Shown here piece after piece: positions 35,454 through 44,000 of a DNA stretch of 64,000 bases (position 1 is the first letter of the stretch; the number at the start of each line of letters is the position of its first letter). The DNA comes from Paenibacillus sp. PCH8. GTDB lineage: Bacteria; Bacillota; Bacilli; Paenibacillales; Paenibacillaceae. The translations under genes and the position numbers were made by a program. The DNA lies in assembly GCF_002968835.1 (NCBI RefSeq), contig NZ_PKQK01000001.1, forward strand, positions 682,001 through 746,000. The letters run 5' to 3'. Below the pieces are notes generated by a model. The model was not told where the DNA came from. It saw only the letters and a list, made by a program, of their open reading frames with translations, and did not search any database.

Positions 35454-35867
35454 CTATTCACCCTGCCTCCACCACATGCCTTCCGATTTCGGGCTGGTAT
35501 ACTCGAACCCAAATGGAGCATATAGACGATCAGCCGGAACATCCGCCAGCAGACTCACCAGCGCACGGGCAGGTACGTTCTCCTTCAGATACTTCATAAT
35601 CTCACTCATGATGAGCTTGCCATACCCTTTTCCCTGCTCATCCGGGTGTACAGCAATATCTACCACCTGAAAGAAACAGCCACCATCTCCAATCACTCGC
35701 CCCATGCCTACCAGCATATCCTCTTCACGCAGACATACCGCAAACAGACTGTTCGGCAGTCCAATCTCTGCCCCTTCTCTGCTCATCGGACTAAGACCAG
35801 CAATCTGCCGCAGAGCAAGATACTCCACTACTGCGGGAGGTGTGTGTTCAATATTCACTTGATCCAT
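35454..35867 (-). CDS. GNAT family N-acetyltransferase
   Basis: A 137-residue single-domain GNAT. DIAVHPDEQGKGYGKLIM is the acetyl-CoA loop (core Q-x-x-G-x-G/A here QGKGYG) and YAPFGFEYTSPKSEGMWW is the usual C-terminal end. Substrate unknown. It has its own terminator and appears to be a separate transcription unit between the lanthipeptide operon and the toxin locus. Confidence 0.88.
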   Translation of the reverse strand: MDQVNIEHTPPAVVEYLALRQIAGLSPMSREGAEIGLPNSLFAVCLREEDMLVGMGRVIGDGGCFFQVVDIAVHPDEQGKGYGKLIMSEIMKYLKENVPARALVSLLADVPADRLYAPFGFEYTSPKSEGMWWRQGE

Positions 35868-35965
35868 GAAAGATGCTCCTTTCCAATAAAGAATACATAC
35901 AATACTTATAAAAAAATTACATGTTTTAATTAGCTCTTAGCTACCTAATCTCTTTAGTATATCAA

Positions 35966-36000
35966 AAAGTCTCCTGAGATTTGACGACTCAGGAGACTTT
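35966..36000 (-). terminator. terminator of toxin-locus operon
   Basis: A perfect 13-bp stem (AAAGTCTCCTGAG with CTCAGGAGACTTT) with T-run on the minus strand lies 14 bp after the RCC1-repeat gene. Confidence 0.88.
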
Positions 36001-36013
36001 AAGAACTAAAATA

Positions 36014-39000
36014 TTATGGTGTTACGGGGGCGCTAGCTACTGAAATATTACCTGCCTCGTCGACACCTTTAATTTTTATATTAACTAGTCCATTAGCTAT
36101 TTCTTGTATTTCAACATTAGTATACGATTGTGTCTTTAATATCAACTCATCGTTCAAATATATCCAATATTCCTTCACAGCTACATCATCTGTCGATGGT
36201 TCCCAATCCAATACAAGCTTACCGCTCTTTTGAATTACATTTACATTTTCAGGAGCTGTAGGAGCAATAAAATCAGTTGGGACTACTTTAGTAAGCATTT
36301 CCTGTTCTTCAGGAGTTTTATTCTTAGATTGGGCTTTTGGTGCTGCCGTTGCCTTCGAGGAAACTGCTGCCTTAGCCGTAGACATTCCCGTAACATTAAC
36401 TGGAATATATGAATTAGTAGTTAAACCGTTGCCCAATTGCCCATCGCTGTTTGACCCCCATGCCAACAAGTTATTATTGGACAAAGCCATACCATGACTT
36501 GTTCCAGCGGCAATGCTCTGTACAGAAGTTATAGAAGCAACCTTACCTGGTGAATTTGTAGCATAGTATCCTCCTGTACCTAACTCTCCGGCATTATTTG
36601 ATCCCCAGCTATACACTGCAGTTGAAGTTCTGGCCAAACTATTAAAGTTACCTGTTGAGATTTGGCTAATACCAGATAAACTGTTTATTCTAACTGGAGT
36701 TAGCCGCTCAGTATTGGTACCATCACCTAACTGACCATTATAATTGTACCCCCATGCCCAGACAGTGCCGTCCTGCTTTAATGCAAGTCCATGGTAGAAA
36801 CCTAAGGAGATACTTTCTACTCCTGTTAATCCTGCAATTCTGATTGGAACATTCTTTTGAGCTTTTGTCCCATCTCCGAGTTGGCCGAAACCATTAGCTC
36901 CCCATGCCCAGACTGTACCATCCGATTTAATCGCAAAACTGAAGAAAGCACCTGCACTAATTGATTTAACGCCTGATAATGTTGGAATTTTAGTCGGAGC
37001 ATATTGACTATTATTATGTCCTAGTCCCAGATCACCATAGTAGTTACTCCCCCATGCCCAAACTGTACCATCTTTTTTCAGCGCCAAAGCATGACTTGTT
37101 CCGGCATCGATAGCTATGACAGAGTCTAGACCTTCTATTTTCATAGGAATATCCTGCTGCCTTGAATTTGTATTCGCTAATTGACCATTCATATTACTTC
37201 CCCATGCCCAAACTGTACCATCACTTTTAAGTGCTAAATTGTAGTCTGGTCCAGATGTAATTGAGGTAATAGAATTCAGGGTGGGAATTTGAATCGGTGT
37301 TTTGGTAAGATATGCGCCCTTAACACCTAACTGCCCCATTTGATTATATCCCCATGCCCATACAGATCCATCACTTTTAAGTGCGAGTGAATGACTTTGT
37401 CCTCCCGACATCTGTCTAGTAAAAGACTGCTCGGTAGTAACAGTTACACTATTACTTGAAGTAGAAATATTGCCTTGATAATCTTTAGCCTTAACGGTAA
37501 AGGTATATGTCTGACCAGAGGCTAAGCCGGTGGCAGTATAATTAATAATGGATTCCAAAGATTTACCGTCTACTGGCAGTGTACTAAACAAAGTTGAACC
37601 TGAATATACCAGATATTCTTTTACTGCGTGGTTATCTTCTGATTCATCCCAGTACATTACTGCCGTAGAAGAGGTCTTACCTGCAATTCTAAGTTGTTCA
37701 GGGGCAGTCGGAGCAACCTTATCCACTGGATAATTGATTCCATTCACTAATACACGTGTAGGTTGCTTCGTAGTTGTCCCATTCCCTAATTGCCCATACA
37801 TATTAAATCCCCATGCCCATAAAGAACCATTTTTCTTGAGAGCGAAGCCATACATTTCACCAGCCTCAATATCTGTAGCCCCTTTTAAGTGGGCTGCTTT
37901 TACAGGAGATGGACGCTTCTGAATAGTTGTTCCGTCTCCAACTTCTCCATAGTAGTTATTACCCCACGTCCAAACTTCCCCATTATTCGTTAAGGCCATA
38001 CTATGCGAGTAACCTGCAGCGAGTTTGATGACGTTATTCAGATTCGGTATTTGAGTTGGAGTTGGGTGATCAATAAAATCTCCCAGACCTAATTGACCAG
38101 AGTCATTCATTCCCCAGCTCCAGACAGTTCCATCGCTTCCAAGAGCAAGTCCATGTAAATTAAACATATCAATTTGAACAATGTTTGATAGACCTGCTAT
38201 TTGAATTGGAGAGTAGTGAATTGTACTAGTTGAGGACTTGTAACCAATCGCTCGACTTCCATCTCCCCATATCCAGACAGTTCCGTCCTCTTTCAAAGCC
38301 ATACTGTTATAATAACTTCCATTGATCGCAACGACATCAGTTAAACCTACAACCTGAACTGGTTCAAGACTATTATAAGGTAACTTACCACCGACTCCGA
38401 GTTGACCTAAGCCGTTATGTCCCCATGTCCAGATGGTTCCGTCTTCCTTAAGTGCCATGTAATGTTGAAGGCCTGCCGAGATGGACACCACTTTCTCTAA
38501 TCCTGGAACTCTTGTAAGGGGAAGACGTTGATCAGTATAGTCATTAGCCCCCCAAGTCCACACAGTTCCATCTGGACGGAGTCCAATATTCTGTTTTAAA
38601 CCAGTAGAGACCATTGAAAAACCGTCCAGAGTCGATATTCTGGTAGCACTTGTACGGTTGGCTGTAGTTCCGTCGCCTAACTGGTAGTTGCTGTTAAGCC
38701 CCCAACCCCAGACTTGACCTTGCTGATTCCACGTAAAGGTATGGTCTCTATAGGCCGAGACAGCCAAATTATTCGTAAAGAAAATAAGAGGCTTGCTGTT
38801 TTCTGAATAATTCTCAGCTTTATCTATCGCTACGATTGAGATAGACTGCATTTCATTAAGTGTGAGATTGGTAATCGTGAACTTGGTATCTGTAGTCTCA
38901 CCCAGAAGTGTATCGCCATTGTAAATTTCATATCCCTTTATGCCTGACAAAGTATCTTTTGCAGGAGACCAGCGTATTACCGCGGTTGACCCCAACTGAC

Positions 39001-40207
39001 TTACTTTGAACAAGTTCTCAGGTGCAGCAGGCGGAGTAAGGTCAATCTTCACCTCTGCTTCCACTGTTGCACTTACATTTCCCGCTTTATCTAGTGTGCG
39101 AGCATAAACTTTGGTGATCCCTTCTTCCTGAACAGGGAATGAATTAATGTATTCCTTCCACTCCAAACTGGAACCTACTCTGTATTCGTACCCCTTTACC
39201 TTACTATCTTCGTCTGTACCTTCATCAATTTCCACGTAGATTTCGTGACTTCTCCAATCTTCATACTGCAAATAAATTTTAGGCACAGATGGAGGTGTTT
39301 TATCAAATTGCAAAGTGAATTCATCTACTTCACTTATATTACCGGCATTATCAAGAGTGCGAACGTAGACCGTTCTAAACTTTTCACCGCTTACATCAAA
39401 AGGAACTGTATAATCAGTCCAAGTTCCTCCCTGATCCAATCGGTACTGAGATTTCATGACTCCACTTTGTTCATCTGAGCCATTATAGATGGTGACCAAA
39501 TATGTAGAATTACTCCATTCTTCAGGTTTATAACTAAAATTAGGAGGAGTTGGTGCGGTTGTATCAATACTGATCTTACTTTTTTTGGTTTTCTCTAAAT
39601 TACCGTCAAGATCGCGGGAACGATAATATATAGCACTCTGCTCCTCTATTGCCGTAATTGGAGTTGTATATCTGGCCCAAGTCAGCCCACCATCCAGGCT
39701 GTATTCAGTATAATCAACTGCTGATTGAGTATCTGTACCTTGAAGACTCATCGTAACAGGGCTTAGGTAGTATGAGTTCTGTCCTTGCGTTCCTGTAACT
39801 TGAATCGTAGTTTCAGGAGGGTTTGTATCTTTTTTAATTGTAAACCTCAACTCTTTAGGTGTCTCCACTCGGCTATTGTTACTAACCGATTGATAGATGA
39901 TGTTATATACTTTCTTATCTGAAAAAAGAATTGGTTGAGTATAGGTAGACCATGTATCTCCATCATTTAAGCTGAATCTAGTTATAGATACGCCTGAACC
40001 TGTATCCTGAGCAATCAATTCCAATTCAACGGCACCATAGTAGATACCATTACTGCTTTTATTCCCTTTAATATTATGTGTAGTAATGGGGGCCCCTGGT
40101 ATATCCGCTGCATATGAAATGCCTACTCCCCCAAAAAGGGGAGAGAGCAAGGATATAATCATGACCAATGCTATTGTAGCAGCAATATTACGTCTCAAGC
40201 CTCTCAT
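36014..40207 (-). CDS. secreted RCC1-repeat protein with Ig-like and FN3 domains
   Basis: A 1397-residue protein with a signal peptide (start ATG 40207, GGAGG six bases upstream; cleavage near SYAADIPG). About residues 35-390 hold four OmpL47-type/Ig-like modules, each with a sentence of the type VDYTEYSLDGGLTWARYTTPI. Then follow an FN3 domain, about six RCC1 beta-propeller repeats (DGTVWTWG, HSMALTNNGEVWTWG), a second FN3, another seven RCC1 repeats and a C-terminal FN3-like module. No enzyme motif is seen. It follows the immunity-like gene closely (end 40227), so it belongs to the toxin operon and may serve in surface attachment or binding. Confidence 0.85.
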   Translation of the reverse strand: MRGLRRNIAATIALVMIISLLSPLFGGVGISYAADIPGAPITTHNIKGNKSSNGIYYGAVELELIAQDTGSGVSITRFSLNDGDTWSTYTQPILFSDKKVYNIIYQSVSNNSRVETPKELRFTIKKDTNPPETTIQVTGTQGQNSYYLSPVTMSLQGTDTQSAVDYTEYSLDGGLTWARYTTPITAIEEQSAIYYRSRDLDGNLEKTKKSKISIDTTAPTPPNFSYKPEEWSNSTYLVTIYNGSDEQSGVMKSQYRLDQGGTWTDYTVPFDVSGEKFRTVYVRTLDNAGNISEVDEFTLQFDKTPPSVPKIYLQYEDWRSHEIYVEIDEGTDEDSKVKGYEYRVGSSLEWKEYINSFPVQEEGITKVYARTLDKAGNVSATVEAEVKIDLTPPAAPENLFKVSQLGSTAVIRWSPAKDTLSGIKGYEIYNGDTLLGETTDTKFTITNLTLNEMQSISIVAIDKAENYSENSKPLIFFTNNLAVSAYRDHTFTWNQQGQVWGWGLNSNYQLGDGTTANRTSATRISTLDGFSMVSTGLKQNIGLRPDGTVWTWGANDYTDQRLPLTRVPGLEKVVSISAGLQHYMALKEDGTIWTWGHNGLGQLGVGGKLPYNSLEPVQVVGLTDVVAINGSYYNSMALKEDGTVWIWGDGSRAIGYKSSTSTIHYSPIQIAGLSNIVQIDMFNLHGLALGSDGTVWSWGMNDSGQLGLGDFIDHPTPTQIPNLNNVIKLAAGYSHSMALTNNGEVWTWGNNYYGEVGDGTTIQKRPSPVKAAHLKGATDIEAGEMYGFALKKNGSLWAWGFNMYGQLGNGTTTKQPTRVLVNGINYPVDKVAPTAPEQLRIAGKTSSTAVMYWDESEDNHAVKEYLVYSGSTLFSTLPVDGKSLESIINYTATGLASGQTYTFTVKAKDYQGNISTSSNSVTVTTEQSFTRQMSGGQSHSLALKSDGSVWAWGYNQMGQLGVKGAYLTKTPIQIPTLNSITSITSGPDYNLALKSDGTVWAWGSNMNGQLANTNSRQQDIPMKIEGLDSVIAIDAGTSHALALKKDGTVWAWGSNYYGDLGLGHNNSQYAPTKIPTLSGVKSISAGAFFSFAIKSDGTVWAWGANGFGQLGDGTKAQKNVPIRIAGLTGVESISLGFYHGLALKQDGTVWAWGYNYNGQLGDGTNTERLTPVRINSLSGISQISTGNFNSLARTSTAVYSWGSNNAGELGTGGYYATNSPGKVASITSVQSIAAGTSHGMALSNNNLLAWGSNSDGQLGNGLTTNSYIPVNVTGMSTAKAAVSSKATAAPKAQSKNKTPEEQEMLTKVVPTDFIAPTAPENVNVIQKSGKLVLDWEPSTDDVAVKEYWIYLNDELILKTQSYTNVEIQEIANGLVNIKIKGVDEAGNISVASAPVTP

Positions 40208-40226
40208 GTTCATCCTCCAAAACAAT

Positions 40227-41036
40227 TTAAATTTCTGATTTCTTAACCTTATGCCATGACTTTAACAGTAACACTGGTGGAATATAAGCTGGAATCATCC
40301 ATTGATACGATAAATCTTTCAGCAACTCACCTTGCAAGAATTGTCCATGCTGATTCAATTGCATCTTCCACGGACCGCTAGCCATTGCTTCTCCCTGATC
40401 TACAAGTTCACGTGCAGCGTCATAGGTATACTCTTGGCCTTTGTTTCGTTCGATCTCTTCGAGCGCAGCATCATATAGTCGCTGCTGCTCTTCTTCCTTC
40501 TCTTGGGTAAATTCAGAGTCATAAACTACGGAGAAGTTTAAGCCCTTGAATTTATGTTCATCGACAACTTTTTTAAACAAATCCGTAACGAAAACCTTTA
40601 CAGTAGCAGTTTCTTTTATTTTGAACATATACGTATCATCAGGTATTTTGGAGAAATCAAACACCAATTTATTAAAATCTGCCCACTCTCCGTCACTAAA
40701 TGTTCTTACATCAGAACGAGTCCAATCCACACAATCAAGGACATTTGTAACATTAACAACATACAACTCTAAGTCATCATGAATTAAAGGTAAAAATTCT
40801 GCCTCTCTGGAGATAAAGGCTTCAAATATTTCTTTTACAGTCTCTTTCATAATTGTTATTCCTATTAATAACCTAGGAAAATCATTATATTTCTTTTTGT
40901 ACAATGTTTTAACTTTTGCGGGGGTCCAAATTCCACTTTTAGTATCTCCATTAAAATCAGAAACCAGTTCATGTTCCCAATCAATAGTATTAAGATCCAT
41001 ACTGCTATCGTTATTTCTTAATTCGTATACCTTCAT
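40227..41036 (-). CDS. likely immunity protein (Imm11/DUF1629-like)
   Basis: A soluble 269-residue protein without signal peptide, encoded 50 bp after the toxin gene. VVNVTNVLDCVDWTRSD and FDFSKIPDDTYMFKIKE, followed by KVFVTDLFKKVVDEHKFKGLNF as a C-terminal block, resemble the Imm11 (DUF1629) pattern, which is often found beside nuclease toxins of polymorphic systems. I am moderately sure of the family and more sure of the role, which rests on position. It would bind the AHH nuclease domain inside the producing cell. Confidence 0.65.
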   Translation of the reverse strand: MKVYELRNNDSSMDLNTIDWEHELVSDFNGDTKSGIWTPAKVKTLYKKKYNDFPRLLIGITIMKETVKEIFEAFISREAEFLPLIHDDLELYVVNVTNVLDCVDWTRSDVRTFSDGEWADFNKLVFDFSKIPDDTYMFKIKETATVKVFVTDLFKKVVDEHKFKGLNFSVVYDSEFTQEKEEEQQRLYDAALEEIERNKGQEYTYDAARELVDQGEAMASGPWKMQLNQHGQFLQGELLKDLSYQWMIPAYIPPVLLLKSWHKVKKSEI

Positions 41037-41086
41037 AGAATCACATCCTCTTCATTTGAATTATATTTTATAATTCATCCTTTAAC

Positions 41087-44000
41087 TTATGGTACATAAG
41101 ACTCCCCGTTTTTACCAAGGTTCCCTATTCTTAATCTTTTTGACATAAGTTCTCCACGTATCCATTCAAGTTGTTCTTCCACTTTCTTTTTGTTATTTTT
41201 TACTGGTTGAATTCTTTCCAGTACGAATTCATAATAGCTAGTTGCATGTCCTCCGTTATGTGTCGCCATTGATGTTCCATCAATAACTGTAGTTGCTTTT
41301 CCTTTGTCTTTAGGCAAATACACTCCATTGGCAGAAGAGTTAAGATCTATGTCTAAATCTTCGAATATCTTTTGCAACTTCACACAGGGAGCCTTTGTGC
41401 AACCTACCGGCACTATATGATGCGCATCCCAGTCCTTAGGTCTCTTCATACCAGTGGATTTCTCAATCTCCTTAGCCAGCTTATCACCATTGCTACTTCC
41501 CTTCTCTCCAGTAGTTTTGGTCTTTAGGTTTATATAATTGCTGATATCACATTCCTTTTGAAGATTGTGTGTTAGAATTCCTGCTTCAGAAACATAGTAG
41601 GTGTGGAAGTCACTAACTGTAAAATTATAAACTTTTACAGACTCATACTTAATTTCAATAGAACTAATTTTTTCCAAGGAACCATCTTGGAGTTCAACAT
41701 GATCACCGACAGCTAACTCATCCACTGGTACCCAACCACGATTTTTTATCCAGAATGGATGATCTCCCGTTGACCTAAGACTTGTTTTACCAATCTGCAG
41801 TGTGAAAATTTCCTCTGCCGTTGTATTAAACAGCTGCTCTACAGGTTTGTAAGACTGTATGCCTTTTTCAGTATCCTTAGCAAGAACAAGATCTCCTATT
41901 TTAATTTTCTCAATAGGAATTTCACCATTCATAGTCTTGATTAAGGTCCCTTCTGGCATACAACCACAAGTATTGTTGTATACCCTCTTAACAGTCTTGA
42001 ATCCTGTTATTCCATTCCCTGCAATTGGAATAATTGCCCCTGCGGACCATAACGCGTCGGCTATATTGCCTTCTATCAAATAGATTACTCCATTAATCCC
42101 ATCAAATGGTTCGCCCAATATAGGAATCATTCCAACATTTTCGATAGTGCAATGTACTAATTCTGACCCTTTAAGATCTTTACATAGCACAAGATTTGCT
42201 GACCCTTCCCAGAATTGTTGCATCCCTGTTTTGCCATATATTTTAGTAAACCAGGCATTATATTGGAGGTCATTATGACTGATTGTTGGTTTATAAACAT
42301 ACCTATTGAAATAAACTTTACATTCCGTACATAGATCCTGCTCTCCAGCCTTGATAAGCTTTTTATTCATTTCATATTTCCTTGGAGGGAGCGGCACTCT
42401 ATTCAATTTGAGTGAAGGATCATTAGAGACAACAACCGTTGCCATCTGTGTATCTTTACGGTTTCGATCCTTATCATTGTACCTGTGAATAATAATATCG
42501 TATGACCCATCTTTGGCCCAATACGTATCTTTTCCTTTAATTTTTGCATATCTTGAGAATAGTGCTTTATTCTTGTTAAATGTTTCTACTTGACCATTCC
42601 AAACGATTGGAACTTCATCACCTTTTTTAAAATTACCTTCTTTAAATCCGGCATAAACAAGTTGAGCATCGCTTTTCGTTCTAACTTCAAAATACAGTTT
42701 TTGATTTGGAGTCTTCACGCGATAGTATATTGTAGCTGAGTTATCTTTTGCTCCCGGAGTTGCATCTAACGACTCATCATTTCTGGCTCTGGCACTCGCC
42801 TTAGCCATTGTGCGCATCGTCGTTACAACTTCTTCTTCTTCTTCTTCAGGCCAGTTCTGGTACTCCACTCTGTTAATATCAACAGCCAAATCATAGATAT
42901 ATGACTTAAACGTGTTTTTGAATTGTCCGGACGTTACCTTAAGGTAGTATGTTCCAGGATACAGATCCACTACTTGCATGGACTCGGAATTGGAAACACT
43001 CAAAGTAAAGCCACGCTCATCCTCCAGAATGCCTTCACCTTCGGACAGTACAATACTTAGTTGCTCAGGATTACTCAACACAATTTTGTAGTAATCCACA
43101 TCATAAAGAGAAGAGATGGACAAGGCATTGCCGGATTGATCCTGGGTGATAACTTCACCAAATGGAACAACCTGCGCTGTTTCTCTTGTATTATGTGCCA
43201 TACTCTCTACAGTCAGCTGTGCACGTAATCCTTGTGCAGAACCAAAGTTGCTTACAGCCAAGTAATAGGTAGTACCTGCATTCAGACTCACTTCCAGTTT
43301 GGAGAATAAATCTCCATAAGGCCTGTATCCTTTCACATCATCGTTGGAATCCAGGAGTCGTTCCATTTCTGGATCACTATATAATGCAAGATGTGTATCA
43401 TTCACTTCATTACTACCAGGGTAGTATGATGTGAAGAAACGATATTTGCCCGTTGTGGACGGAGTAAATTGAAGGTATGCTTCCTCGCCACTTGGTTTGG
43501 ATAGACTTACTGCTTCACCTAGTTTTAAAGAATCAAACCCTGTCTGACCTGCAGCAGTAATCTGAAGTCTGGCAAATACCTTTCTTTTATTTGCTTCATT
43601 TACACGAACGTAATACGGTGTTCCAGCACTTAGATTAACAATAACTTCTGAATAGACAGACTCTCCTTTGTCATCATTATATCCGTTAGTAATCGGTGTC
43701 AGCATATCTGCATCGGAGAACACATTTAATTCTGTATCATTATTTTTGGAACTCGCACTGCCATTATATCTGCTTGTAGCAATTCTGAATTTTCCGTTAC
43801 TCGCAGGGATAAATACATACACATTGCTATTACCGGCTTGTTCATTAATATCTTGAGGTTGGTTTAGATAGATATAAGGGATACTTGAACTAACAACATC
43901 TGCTGTTATTCTTGTACGTAACGGTGTCGTATCAAAACCATTTACTTTCACATAATAAGTCTGCCCACCAACAAGACTGATTGTAATTTCTGAAAATACC

